64,000 nucleotides of DNA from Microvirga terrestris (GCF_015694425.1 NZ_JADQDN010000001.1:62001-126000); one strand, 5' to 3'; shown: positions 29,260 through 41,612, numbered from the stretch's first letter. Notes: generated by a model from the sequence alone, not told the origin. Program-made: numbers and translations.

Positions 29260-30123
29260 CTAGCGCAGGTTTCCGAGCTGAAGTTCGAACTTCGCGATGG
29301 TGCTCAGGAAATCCCCGGAATCCTTGACGGCCTGCTTCGGCGGCGTCACGGACGGGAAGACGGCCTTGAGATCGGCGAGGCTTGCCTGAACGGCCTTGGC
29401 TGCATCCGCGTTCTTAGCAGTCGCAGCGGGCATCACCGTTCCCACGAGGCGGTCGGCCTCCATCACGAAGCCGCGCGCATCCTGGTACTCGACCACGTTG
29501 GCAATGCGGCCCTTCTCGACGGCTTCCGCATATTCATCGGCGGCCTGCTGCAGCACCTCGAGCGCAGTCTCGAGCACGAAATAGGTGCCGTTCTCTTCCT
29601 TGGCCTTCACCGCCGTCTCGGCAGCGGCAAGGCGCTCCTCGAGCGCTGCACGGGCACGGGCATAGGCTTCCTTGTTCTTAGCCTTCACCGTCTGAGAAAG
29701 CGATTTCAGGGCCACCTGGAAGGGCGCGATGCTGAAGGTCTTCAGATCGTCGCGAATGCTGGCATAGATCTCTCCCTCGGGGTGCAGGAAGTGAGGCAGG
29801 GCATCGGCCCAGCGGCTGGCTTCGATCAGCTCCCCGCCGACAAGAAGGTGGCCGCGGATCATTTCGATGCCGCGGTAGAGGTGCAGCGCCGGGGGAAGCT
29901 GCGCGCCGCCGGCCCCGCCTTCATCGCCCTCTCCGCCCGAGGTCGCGGCCGGAGCTGCGGCTCCATGGCCCTGGTGCTGGGCAAGCTGCAGCAGGGCCTG
30001 ATCCGCCTTGGCCTCAACCCCGGGCTGCCGGGTCTGGACATCCATCATCGTTGCCTGGGAGGCTGCCGGTACCGCAACCATGACGGCGGTGCCCAGGCCC
30101 GCCCAAATCTTCCGTCTCTTCAT
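29260..30123 (-). CDS. Periplasmic protein of unknown function, partner of the CCP-cupredoxin
   Basis: This 287-aa protein has a signal peptide (IWAGLGTAVMVAVPAASQA). A flexible Gly/Ala/Glu stretch follows with nearby histidines (QLAQHQGHG, about residues 47-54), and then a mainly helical domain (LHLYRGIEMIRGHLLVGGELIEASRW onward). I do not recognise the family; the helical, His/Glu-rich pattern is loosely reminiscent of imelysin/EfeO-like periplasmic metal proteins. Its stop is 5 bases before the peroxidase ATG, so it is the first gene of a two-gene operon. It may be a substrate, metal carrier or redox partner of that enzyme. Confidence 0.75.
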   Translation of the reverse strand: MKRRKIWAGLGTAVMVAVPAASQATMMDVQTRQPGVEAKADQALLQLAQHQGHGAAAPAATSGGEGDEGGAGGAQLPPALHLYRGIEMIRGHLLVGGELIEASRWADALPHFLHPEGEIYASIRDDLKTFSIAPFQVALKSLSQTVKAKNKEAYARARAALEERLAAAETAVKAKEENGTYFVLETALEVLQQAADEYAEAVEKGRIANVVEYQDARGFVMEADRLVGTVMPAATAKNADAAKAVQASLADLKAVFPSVTPPKQAVKDSGDFLSTIAKFELQLGNLR

Positions 30124-30159
30124 GCGATTTCCCGTCGGCAGGACAAGATCGCCGCCGGC

Positions 30160-30182
30160 TAGTTTGGAATTGCTAAAAACTA
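30160..30182. promoter_or_regulatory. Palindrome between the periplasmic protein gene and the dioxygenase gene
   Basis: TAGTTT (30160-30165) and AAACTA (30177-30182) form an inverted repeat. Its middle (GGAATTGCTAA) loosely resembles the iron-control elements bound by Irr in Hyphomicrobiales. It lies in the 125-base divergent gap next to an iron-dependent dioxygenase gene and a redox operon. The iron-regulator assignment is speculative. Confidence 0.35.
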
Positions 30183-30248
30183 CTAGTCTTTACAGATACT
30201 TAGCTACATAATAAGGGGTGTCCTGGCAAGCGCGAAGGTGCCTCACTC

Positions 30249-30908
30249 ATGCTCATGACGATTGCTGATGTCCTGACCCCGACCGAGCTCGAAGAGGCTC
30301 GTTCCATGCTGGGCTCCATGCGCTTCGAGGATGGCCGCGCCACAGCAGGGTGGAGTGCCAAGCTGGTCAAGGACAACGAGCAGGCCCGTGAGGGAGCAGC
30401 GCTCAGCCTCCTGCGGGAAAAGGTAACGAAGGCTATTGCCGGCAACGAGGTCTTCAGCCTCGCCGTCCGTCCGAAGGCCCTGACGCCCTTGATCTTCGCC
30501 CGCTACGGCCAAGGCAAGGAATATGGCTCCCACGTGGACAATCCCCTGATGAACGGCATTCGCACGGACATCTCCTTCACGCTCTTCCTGGCCGATCCGG
30601 ATTCCTATGAGGGCGGTGAACTCGTGATCGAATCCGTCTCGGGCGAGGAGGAGGTAAAGCTCCCTGCGGGCCATCTCGTGGCTTATGATTCGACGAGCCT
30701 GCACCGGGTGGCGCCCGTCACCCGCGGCGAGCGCCTCGTCGCCGTAGGCTGGGCGCAGAGCTACGTGCGCGACAGCGCCAAGCGGGAGCTTCTCTTCGAC
30801 CTGGAGACCGCCAAGCGCAACATCTTCGCGCAGTCGGGAAAGACGCCGGAATTCGACCTGCTGGCAAAGAGCAGCGCCAACCTCTTCCGGATGTGGGCGG
30901 AGGTTTGA
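30249..30908 (+). CDS. PKHD-type Fe(II)/2-oxoglutarate dioxygenase (PiuC/YbiX family)
   Basis: This 219-aa hydroxylase of the prolyl-4-hydroxylase-like group uses Fe(II), O2 and 2-oxoglutarate. The iron triad is His95 and Asp97 (GSHVDNPLM) and His152 (STSLHRV), with Arg162 for 2-oxoglutarate. The length and C-terminal helical segment match PiuC/YbiX, which are usually iron-regulated and sit beside TonB siderophore receptors. No such receptor is adjacent here. The stop lies 3 bases from the stop of the convergent second dioxygenase. Confidence 0.92.
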   Translation: MLMTIADVLTPTELEEARSMLGSMRFEDGRATAGWSAKLVKDNEQAREGAALSLLREKVTKAIAGNEVFSLAVRPKALTPLIFARYGQGKEYGSHVDNPLMNGIRTDISFTLFLADPDSYEGGELVIESVSGEEEVKLPAGHLVAYDSTSLHRVAPVTRGERLVAVGWAQSYVRDSAKRELLFDLETAKRNIFAQSGKTPEFDLLAKSSANLFRMWAEV

Positions 30909-30911
30909 ACC

Positions 30912-31532
30912 TTACTGCCACGCGTAATTGAAGCTGATGCTGATCCGCTCGGATTCCGCCTCGTTGAGGGGCACCTCATGGCGCAGCCAGCTTTCCCACA
31001 GCAGCACGGTACCGGGAACGGGCTTCATATAGGCAAACTGCCGATTTTCAGGCTTGGCCTTGGACCTGCGGGGCGGGGCCGCCATCATGAAGCCGAGGCG
31101 CGGGTCCTCCAGCTTGAGGGCGCTCGCGCCCTCCGGGATCGTCACGTAATAGGTGCCGCTGATCACCGAATGCGGATGGATGTGCGAGGTGTGAATGCCG
31201 CCGGGAGGCAGGATGTTGATCCAGAGGCTGTCCATGACGAGCTTGCGGCCCTGAAGGTCGTATTCCAGCTCCTTGGCAAAGGCCGCCACATGCTTGTCGA
31301 TCTCCTTCAGGAGGTCACCGAAGACCGGGACCCGCCAGGGCAGGTCGTTGAGGGATGCGTAGGACGTGTAGCCGGGATAGCCGTGCTTGGCGCACCAGCG
31401 CTGGCCGGCCTCGTCATCCTCCGCGATGGACAAGCTCGCAGCCTCAAGCTCGGCGTTGCGCTGTTCGGCTTTGGCGCCGGTCAGCTCGGCGCGGTAGACT
31501 TTAGTGACGAAAAGCGTATCGATGCTTGCCAT
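30912..31532 (-). CDS. 2OG-Fe(II) oxygenase-like protein (TIGR02466-type)
   Basis: This 206-aa protein has the double-stranded beta-helix pattern of 2OG oxygenases. It has LWINILPPGGIHTSHIHPHS with candidate iron-binding His residues, SGTYYVTIP, and a distal LRHEVPLNE histidine followed by ERISISF arginine. The target is unknown. The start is ATG 31532 (MASIDTLFVTKVYRAEL); the frame runs open far upstream but only as the antisense of the cyclase gene. It is divergent from that cyclase and converges on the PiuC-like gene, so two Fe(II) dioxygenases face each other tail to tail. Confidence 0.82.
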   Translation of the reverse strand: MASIDTLFVTKVYRAELTGAKAEQRNAELEAASLSIAEDDEAGQRWCAKHGYPGYTSYASLNDLPWRVPVFGDLLKEIDKHVAAFAKELEYDLQGRKLVMDSLWINILPPGGIHTSHIHPHSVISGTYYVTIPEGASALKLEDPRLGFMMAAPPRRSKAKPENRQFAYMKPVPGTVLLWESWLRHEVPLNEAESERISISFNYAWQ

Positions 31533-31658
31533 GGTCCGGCTCTGTATGGGGCCTGGCCCCTTGTCAAAATGATTGCCCAATTGAGGCGCATAGCAGCTTT
31601 CCCGGGCGAACGCCTCCCCCGACTTGAAGGTTTCACGGGGACACCACACCTTGGCCTT

Positions 31659-32879
31659 ATGACGCTTCCTCCCGCTACAGCCTTTTCGGACGATCTCCTG
31701 ACCATGGCCAAGAGCCTCGACAAGGAGAGCCTGTCGCGCGTCGTCGCCCTGCGGGATTGGCTCGTCACCATCGCGGCCCGGATGGAGGATGCGAACGAGG
31801 TCCTGACCGGCTTCCTCAACCGGCTGATCGATCTGGGACTGCCGATCGATCGGGCGGTTTCGGCCATCGAGGCCCTGCATACGGAATATGCCGGCATCGG
31901 CCGATTCTGGACTCGGGAGGAGGGCACCGTCGTGCGCTACCTGCCGCATGGCGACCGGCGCGAGGATATATATCAAGCAAGCCCCTTCGCCTATGTGAAC
32001 CGCACCGGCGAGTGGCTCATTCTCGATCTCGACGAGACGCCCGATGATCTCTTCCCGGTCATTCCGGAATTGAAGGAGGCGGGCTACCGGCAATACGTGA
32101 CGGTCCCGATCCAGTTCACCAACGGTGCCGAGAACGCGATCTCGTTTGCGACCCGGACCCCGGGTGGGTTCGGCCAGCGCGAGCTGGCGATCCTGCGCAT
32201 GGTGATGCCCTCTTTCGCCCTCGTGACTGAACTGCGGGCGACCAGCAATCGCCTCGACGAGGTGTTGCGCGTCTATGTGGGCGACGGCCCGCACAAGGCG
32301 ATCCTCTCCGGGGCGATTCAGCGCGGGCAGGTGACGCGCATCCGCTCGGCCATTCTGTTCGCCGACATGCGCGACTACACGCATATCTCGTCGACGCTGA
32401 GCCCCGAGAGCGCAGTGGAGTTGCTGAACACCTATTTCGACTGCCTCGTGCCACCCATCGAGGACGAAGGCGGCGAGGTGCTGAAATATCTGGGAGACGG
32501 CGTTCTCGCCATCGTGCGCGACAAGGGCGACGACACGGGCGGCGCGGCGCAATCGGCGCTCACGGCCGCCACCAATGCGCTTCGCCGCATCGAGGCGGCG
32601 AACAGCGAAGGCCGCTTCCCGGTGCCGATCAGCGTGGGCTTTGCCCTGCATCACGGCGATGCGGCCTATGGCAATGTGGGTTCCGGCCAGCGCCTCGACT
32701 TCACCGTGATCGGTCGCGACGTGAATCTCGCAAGCCGCATCGCCGAACTGAACAAGCGGCTGGGCGAGCCGCTCCTCATGTCGAAACCTTTCGTGGAGCA
32801 CCTGTGGGGCAATCCTTCGCCGCTAGGCGCTCATGCGGTAGAAGGATTCGCGGAAGCGATCGAGGTCTACCGGCCCTGA
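31659..32879 (+). CDS. Class III adenylate/guanylate cyclase
   Basis: This 406-aa soluble cyclase makes cAMP or cGMP. The N-terminal 200 residues form a GAF-like or unknown sensory region. The catalytic domain (about 220-400) has AILFADMRDYTHIS with a metal-binding aspartate, the EDEGGEVLKYLGDGVLAIV block with the second aspartate, and the FTVIGRDVNLASRI segment for adenine and transition-state contacts. The upstream open frame is antisense to the neighbouring oxygenase; the real start is ATG 31659. The last 13 bases overlap the convergent GST gene. Confidence 0.92.
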   Translation: MTLPPATAFSDDLLTMAKSLDKESLSRVVALRDWLVTIAARMEDANEVLTGFLNRLIDLGLPIDRAVSAIEALHTEYAGIGRFWTREEGTVVRYLPHGDRREDIYQASPFAYVNRTGEWLILDLDETPDDLFPVIPELKEAGYRQYVTVPIQFTNGAENAISFATRTPGGFGQRELAILRMVMPSFALVTELRATSNRLDEVLRVYVGDGPHKAILSGAIQRGQVTRIRSAILFADMRDYTHISSTLSPESAVELLNTYFDCLVPPIEDEGGEVLKYLGDGVLAIVRDKGDDTGGAAQSALTAATNALRRIEAANSEGRFPVPISVGFALHHGDAAYGNVGSGQRLDFTVIGRDVNLASRIAELNKRLGEPLLMSKPFVEHLWGNPSPLGAHAVEGFAEAIEVYRP

Positions 32880-33853
32880 AGGCGCTCGCGTCCATGTGGC
32901 GCATCGAGGTCCAGCACGGGCCCGGCCGGCACGATGCCGGTTGGATTGATGGTCTTGTGGCTCTCGTAATAGTGCCCCTTGATATGAGCCATGTTCACGG
33001 TCTCGGCGATGCCGTCCGTCTGGTAGAGGTCGCGCAGGTAACCGGACAGGTGCGGGTAATCGGCAATGCGGCGCAGGTTGCACTTGAAGTGGCCGACATA
33101 GACGGGATCGAAGCGCACAAGCGTGGTGAACAGCCGGATGTCGGCTTCGGTGAGTCCGTCGCCGCAGAGATAACGGCGTGAGGACAGGCGCTCGTCGAGC
33201 GTGTCGAGCGCCTCGAAGAGCGGGCGGACGGCCTCTTCATAGGCCTGCTGCGTCGTCGCGAAGCCTGCCTTGTAGACGCCGTTGTTGATATGATCGTAGA
33301 TGCGGGCGTTCAAGGCGTCGATCTCAGGCCGGAGACCCTCGGGGTAGTAGTCGCCAGGCTTTGCTCCGATGCCGTCGAAGGCCGCGTTCATCACGCGGAT
33401 GATCTCGGCGGATTCATTGCTGACGATAGTGCCTTTTGCTTTGTCCCAGAGCACCGGCACCGTCACGCGTCCCGAATAGTCGGCCTTGGCGGCGGTGTAG
33501 ACCTGATGTAGGTAGCGGGCGTCATGGATGGGGTCCGGAATGACGCCGGGACCGTCCTCGAAGGTCCAGCCGTGTTCCAGCATGCGCCAATGTACGACGG
33601 AAACGCCGATCATGGCCTCCAGGCCTTTCAGCTGGCGCATGATCAGGGTGCGGTGGGCCCAGGGGCAGGCGAGGGATACGTAGAGGTGATAGCGCCCAGC
33701 CTCGGCTTTGAACCCGCCCTCACCGGTCGGGCCCGGGGACCCGTCCGCGGTGACCCAGTTGCGGAAAACCGCGTTCGTGCGTACGAAGCGCCCGCCCGTA
33801 GTCTTGGTGTCGTACCATCGGTCCTGCCAGACCCCGTCGACAAGCAGCCCCAT
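32867..33853 (-). CDS. Glutathionyl-hydroquinone reductase (YqjG/PcpF-like GST, Xi class)
   Basis: This 328-aa enzyme removes glutathione from glutathionyl-hydroquinones. The active-site cysteine lies in LYVSLACPWAHRTLI, the Cys-Pro-Trp-Ala motif that marks Xi-class GSTs. The C-terminal helical domain has SSRRYLCGDGLTEADIRLFTTLVRFD. The ATG at 33853 has GGAGG 5 bases upstream; a GTG four codons earlier is less likely. It is the first gene downstream of the tRNA on the same strand and overlaps the cyclase gene at its 3' end. Confidence 0.93.
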   Translation of the reverse strand: MGLLVDGVWQDRWYDTKTTGGRFVRTNAVFRNWVTADGSPGPTGEGGFKAEAGRYHLYVSLACPWAHRTLIMRQLKGLEAMIGVSVVHWRMLEHGWTFEDGPGVIPDPIHDARYLHQVYTAAKADYSGRVTVPVLWDKAKGTIVSNESAEIIRVMNAAFDGIGAKPGDYYPEGLRPEIDALNARIYDHINNGVYKAGFATTQQAYEEAVRPLFEALDTLDERLSSRRYLCGDGLTEADIRLFTTLVRFDPVYVGHFKCNLRRIADYPHLSGYLRDLYQTDGIAETVNMAHIKGHYYESHKTINPTGIVPAGPVLDLDAPHGRERLQGR

Positions 33854-33973
33854 CTCTTCCTCCACCGGCTATGAGACCAGACAGATGGTCGATTTGCGTC
33901 TGGATCAAGAGCGCGCCCGGCGACAAACGGTGGCCAGGGGGCTGCCAAAGGCGTCTTAAACCATTGAAAAGAT

Positions 33974-34049
33974 TGGTGGGCCCGGCAGGACTCGAACCTG
34001 CAACCAGACCGTTATGAGCGGCCGGCTCTAACCATTGAGCTACAGGCCC
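33974..34049 (-). tRNA. tRNA-Ile with CAT anticodon (tRNA-Ile2, lysidine-type)
   Basis: This 76-base cloverleaf is read on the complement. The acceptor stem GGGCCTG pairs with CGGGCCC with one wobble pair. The T arm GCAGGTTCGAGTCCTGC is a clean 5-bp stem and 7-base loop, and CCA is encoded at 33974-33976. The anticodon loop reads CTCATAA, so the anticodon is CAT. The C-T-C-A-T-A-A loop and overall sequence match the minor isoleucine tRNA (C34 modified to lysidine by TilS), not initiator or elongator methionine tRNA. It decodes AUA. Confidence 0.9.
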
Positions 34050-34080
34050 TTCCTAAGAAGGAGGGTCACCTTCTGCCTAA

Positions 34081-34096
34081 GAGGAAACGTTTCCTC
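34081..34096. promoter_or_regulatory. Perfect 16-base palindrome upstream of the tRNA gene
   Basis: GAGGAAACGTTTCCTC is fully symmetric and centred on CG, like operators of LacI/GalR-family regulators. It lies 32-47 bases upstream of the tRNA-Ile 5' end and about 205 bases before the patatin gene, in a 252-base gap. A second dyad, TGCCGGA/TCCGGCA, follows at 34106-34124. Which gene either serves is unknown. Confidence 0.45.
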
Positions 34097-34301
34097 CTCG
34101 GCTTGTGCCGGAGCATGTCCGGCATCCTCTCATGTTCCTGTAATACATCGCGTCCCCCGTCAAGCCGGTTCTGCCATGGCTGCCCGGTCCCGACTGTTGC
34201 GTGCCTATTGCCTCCATTCAGAGTGATAGCAATCTAGAGCGGCCCAGGATTGCCCCGCAGAATGCTCCTCGTGTTAGGCTGACCGAGATTGGGAGCCTTT
34301 G

Positions 34302-35369
34302 ATGACCGGACGCGCCAAGAAGATCAGCCACCCTGTCCGCGGGCTGAGGAGCCCGGACGCCGAGAAGCCGGTTTCGCTCGCCTTGCAGGGCGGCGGGGCT
34401 CACGGCGCCTTCACCTGGGGCGTTCTCGACTATCTGCTTGAAGATGGCCGCCTCGCCATCGAGGCGATCTCCGGTGCCAGCGCCGGATCCATGAACGCGG
34501 TTGTTCTCTTCGAGGGTTGGCTCGAAGGCGGCCGGGATGGTGCACGCGAGCAGCTCCGCACGTTCTGGCAGCGCGTCAGCCTCGATGGCAGTCTGTCGCC
34601 TGTGCAGCGCTCGCTGTTCGATCGCATGCTGAGCTTCTGGAGCATCGGCAGCGCAACGACCCATCTCTGGCTCGATGCCTGGTCGCGGGTGGCGAGCCCC
34701 TATGATCTGAACCCGCTCGACATCAATCCCTTGCGGGATGCCCTCAATCAGCTGATCGATTTTAACCGGGTGCGCGCCTGCACGGATGCCAAGCTTTTCA
34801 TCGCGGCGACCAATGTCTGGACCGGGAAGATCCGGCTCTTCACCGGCCCTGAGCTGACCGTCGATCATGTTCTCGCCTCGGCCTGCCTGCCCATGATCTT
34901 CAAGGCCGTCGAGATCGATGGCGAGCCCTATTGGGATGGGGGCTATTCCGGCAATCCTGCGCTGTTTCCGTTGTTCTACGAAACAGAGGCGGACGATATC
35001 GTGCTCGTTCAGATCAACCCGATCGAACGCCGGTCGACGCCGCAGACCCCCCAGGAAATCCAGAACCGTCTGACCGAGATCACGTTCAATGCCCATCTCC
35101 TCCAGGAGCTCCGGGCCGTCGATTTCGTCACGCGTCTGATCGATGAAGGCAAGCTCTCGACGCAGGACTACAAGCGGGTGCTGATGCACCGGATCCACGG
35201 CGGCGAATTGCTCGACGAGTTTGCCGCCGCCTCGCGCCTGAGCGCCAAATGGGAGTTCTTCGAGACGCTCAGGGATCTAGGCCGGGCGGCTGCCCGGAGC
35301 TGGCTTGCGGAGAACTATCAGAATATCGGAGAAAGAAGCACTCTCGACCTGCGTAGTGCTTATTCCTGA
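34302..35369 (+). CDS. Patatin-like phospholipase
   Basis: This 355-aa acyl hydrolase has a Ser-Asp dyad. The oxyanion loop GGGAHG lies at residues 30-35, the nucleophile Ser60 in GASAGS, and the catalytic Asp212 in YWDGGYSGNP. A C-terminal helical region (about 250-350) follows, typical of the RssA/YlbK-like bacterial patatins. There is no signal peptide, so it is probably cytoplasmic or delivered otherwise. GGGAG 6 bases before ATG 34302 supports the start. Lipid specificity is unknown. Confidence 0.92.
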   Translation: MTGRAKKISHPVRGLRSPDAEKPVSLALQGGGAHGAFTWGVLDYLLEDGRLAIEAISGASAGSMNAVVLFEGWLEGGRDGAREQLRTFWQRVSLDGSLSPVQRSLFDRMLSFWSIGSATTHLWLDAWSRVASPYDLNPLDINPLRDALNQLIDFNRVRACTDAKLFIAATNVWTGKIRLFTGPELTVDHVLASACLPMIFKAVEIDGEPYWDGGYSGNPALFPLFYETEADDIVLVQINPIERRSTPQTPQEIQNRLTEITFNAHLLQELRAVDFVTRLIDEGKLSTQDYKRVLMHRIHGGELLDEFAAASRLSAKWEFFETLRDLGRAAARSWLAENYQNIGERSTLDLRSAYS

Positions 35370-35455
35370 CCCGCTTTGTGGAATGTCCCTGGCGGCAGCC
35401 ACAAGCGCAGAAGTAACTGTGACAGAGTGAAGTCGAGTTGACTGCGTGTAGAAAC

Positions 35456-35481
35456 AGGCCCCGCTGTTGCCAGCGGGGCCT
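35456..35481 (-). terminator. Rho-independent terminator of the glp operon
   Basis: AGGCCCCGCTG (35456-35466) pairs with CAGCGGGGCCT (35471-35481) around a 4-base loop, 8 bases past the glpV stop. Read on the minus strand it is followed by TGTTTCT, consistent with termination of the six-gene transcript. Confidence 0.82.
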
Positions 35482-35489
35482 CCTGTCGA

Positions 35490-37253
<1,764 letters not shown>

Positions 37254-37346
37254 TCTGTTCCTCCCAAGTGATGCCCTGCCGGTTGATGCACCGGTCTTGG
37301 TCCCTGCGGTCCGGGCGAACCGCAAGGTCTTGATGTTTCCCTCTCC

Positions 37347-37628
37347 TCACACGTAGCGGAACACCGCTGCCGCATAGAGGAGCGAAAGACTCGATGCCCA
37401 CCACAGATCCGGGCCAACGAGCCCGAGCCAGGCGAGGTGGATGAACGCTGAGCCGAGAAGCGAAATGAAGAGCCGGTCGCCGCGCGTCGTAGGGATGCGC
37501 AGGATGCCGACGCGTTCCGTCTCAGGCCGATACGCTGCCAGCAGTATCATGGTCAGCAACAGGCTGGCGATGACGGCAAAGAAGATGCCGGTCTGCCACG
37601 TCCAAGCCATCCAGGCGAAATCAGGCAT
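37347..37628 (-). CDS. glpU: Small DUF2160-type membrane protein of the glycerol ABC operon
   Basis: This 93-aa protein has two or three transmembrane helices (WTWQTGIFFAVIASLLLTMILLAA split by a GDRLFISLLGSAFIHLAWLGL segment). Small proteins of this family sit between permease and binding-protein genes in glycerol ABC operons of Hyphomicrobiales; the function is unknown. It starts 11 bases after the glpQ stop. Confidence 0.8.
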   Translation of the reverse strand: MPDFAWMAWTWQTGIFFAVIASLLLTMILLAAYRPETERVGILRIPTTRGDRLFISLLGSAFIHLAWLGLVGPDLWWASSLSLLYAAAVFRYV

Positions 37629-37639
37629 GGCGCTCTCCT

Positions 37640-38520
37640 TCAGACCCGGCCCAGGGCAAAGCCCTTGGCGATGTAGTTGCGGACGAACCAGATCACGAGC
37701 GCGCCGGGCACGATGGTCAGAACGCCAGCGGCGGCCAGGAGGCCCCAGTCCATGCCGGCCGCCGAAACCGTGCGCGTCATGGTGGCGGCAATAGGTTTTG
37801 CGGTTACGGACGTGAGCGTTCGTGCCAGAAGCAGTTCGACCCAGGAAAACATGAAGCAGAAGAAGGCCGCGACACCGACGCCCGAGGCGATCAGCGGCAT
37901 GAAAATCTTGATGAAGAAGCGCGGGAAGGAATAGCCGTCGATGGCCGCTGTCTCGTCGATCTCCCGTGGCACGCCGGACATGAAGCCTTCGAGAATCCAC
38001 ACGGCGAGCGGCACGTTGAACAGGCAATGCGCCAAAGCCACGGCCCAGGGCGTGTCGAAGAGGCCGATGGCCGAGTAGAGGTTGAAGAAGGGCAGGGCGA
38101 ACACCGCCGGCGGTGCCATGCGGTTGGTGAGCAGCCAGAAGAACAGGTGCTTGTCGCCCAGGAACCTGTAGCGGGAGAAGGCATAGGCGGCCGGCAACGC
38201 GAAGGCGATCGACAGCACCGTATTGATGAGCACGTAGGTGAGCGAATTGATGTAGCCCGAGTACCAGCTCTCATCCGTGAAGATCTTGATGTAGTTGTCG
38301 AAGGTGATGTCACGCGGCCAGAGCGTGAGCCCTGAGGTGATCTCCATGTTTGTCTTCAGGCTCATGTTCACGAGCCAGTAGATCGGCAGCATCAGGAACA
38401 GGAGATAGAGGGTCATCACCACCACGCGTCCGTTCACGCGGGGACCGGACAGGGCGCGGTTAGCAGCCAAAGGTGCCGCCACAGGCTTCACGTCCGAACG
38501 GCCGACGGCAATGGTTCCGG

Positions 38521-38524
<4 letters not shown>
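37640..38524 (-). CDS. glpQ: Glycerol ABC transporter permease
   Basis: This 294-aa inner-membrane permease of the MalG type has six predicted helices. The EAA loop contacting the ATPases reads DETAAIDGYSFPRFFIKIFMPL. Its ATG overlaps the glpP stop by 4 bases (ATGA), showing translational coupling. A much longer frame covering this region on the same strand is the shadow of glpP. Confidence 0.92.
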
Positions 38525-40514
<1,990 letters not shown>

Positions 40515-40523
40515 GGTTCTTTC

Positions 40524-41612
40524 TCACGCTGCTTTTTGAGTGGGATCGGCCGCGGCGAGCCGGCCATCCGCATCGAAGAGGAAGAGGCGGCGGGGATCGA
40601 GATAGGCGGTCACGGGAGATTTCGGCTCCAGGCGCCTCACGCCGGGCACCAGGGCGACGAAGCGATGGCCGCTCGCATCGAGATGCACGTAGCTCTCCGA
40701 GCCTGTGATCTCGGCGACGGACACGGTCGAGGCGATCGTGATCTCATGGGTGCCGGTGGGCTCGAGCGTGAGATGATGAGCCCGAAAGCCGACGGTGTAC
40801 TCGCCGTCAGGAACGCTGGCGAGAGGTCCGATCGCAGGAACCTGCCCGCCGGTGCTCAAGGTGGCAACGCCATCCGCCTTGCGGGCTTTCAGGGTGTTGA
40901 GCGGCGGGTCCGAGAACACGCGGGCCGTGACCAGATCATGCGGCTGCCGGTATACCTGCGGGGTTGGTCCAAACTGCGTCACCCGGCCTTGGAACAGGGT
41001 GGCCGTGTTGCCGCCGAGAAGCAGGGCCTCCGACGGCTCGGTCGTGGCATAGACGAAAATGGCCCCCGAGGCTGCAAAGACCCGCGGCAGCTCCTCGCGC
41101 AATTCCTCCCGCAGCTTGTAATCGAGATTCGCCAGCGGCTCGTCCAGGAGGACAAGGTCGGCGCCCTTTACCAGCGCCCGCGCGATGGCGGTCCGCTGCT
41201 GCTGGCCGCCGGACAGGTTGAGCGGCTTGCGGTCGAGATAGGGCTCAAGCTTCAACAGCTTGGCGGCATCGCGCACACGCACATCGACCTCGTTCCGGGC
41301 TGCGCCGGAAACGCGTAAGGGGGAGGCGATGTTCTCGTAGACGGTCAGCGAGGGGTAATTGATGAACTGCTGATAGACCATCGCGACACTGCGCCGTTGC
41401 ACGGGCCAGCCCGTCACATCGTTGCCATCGACGAGCACACGACCGCTCGTCGGTGCATCGAGTCCGGCCATGAGCCGCATGAGGGAAGTCTTGCCTGCCA
41501 ATGTCGCCCCAAGCAGCACGTTGAGCGAGCCACGCTCCAGGGTGAGATTGACATCTTCGATGTGCGTGGAGGCTCCGACCTTCTTCGAGACGCCATCAAG
41601 AACGAGAGTCAT
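40524..41612 (-). CDS. glpS: Glycerol ABC transporter ATP-binding protein (canonical signature, degenerate Walker A and H-loop)
   Basis: This 362-aa ATPase is the first gene of the operon. Walker A is atypical (GATLAGKTS from residue 35), although the key Lys41 and Thr42 remain. The signature LSGGQ (133-137) and Walker B LLDEP (155-159) are consensus. The H-loop reads YATTEPSEAL, with Thr191 where His is expected. A C-terminal TOBE-like domain follows. I use ATG 41612 with AGGGA about 8 bases upstream; a GTG two codons earlier sits too close to that Shine-Dalgarno. The sequence, order and partner set match glpSTPQUV of rhizobia. Confidence 0.9.
   Translation of the reverse strand: MTLVLDGVSKKVGASTHIEDVNLTLERGSLNVLLGATLAGKTSLMRLMAGLDAPTSGRVLVDGNDVTGWPVQRRSVAMVYQQFINYPSLTVYENIASPLRVSGAARNEVDVRVRDAAKLLKLEPYLDRKPLNLSGGQQQRTAIARALVKGADLVLLDEPLANLDYKLREELREELPRVFAASGAIFVYATTEPSEALLLGGNTATLFQGRVTQFGPTPQVYRQPHDLVTARVFSDPPLNTLKARKADGVATLSTGGQVPAIGPLASVPDGEYTVGFRAHHLTLEPTGTHEITIASTVSVAEITGSESYVHLDASGHRFVALVPGVRRLEPKSPVTAYLDPRRLFLFDADGRLAAADPTQKAA

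Noticed and set aside
31533-32801. Upstream extension of the minus-strand oxygenase frame to 629 codons
   Set aside because: The extra part is antisense to the class III cyclase and has no family resemblance. The real start is ATG 31532.
33974-34049. tRNA read as methionine because of the CAT anticodon
   Set aside because: The CTCATAA anticodon loop and acceptor/T-arm sequence match the minor tRNA-Ile2 group rather than initiator or elongator tRNA-Met.
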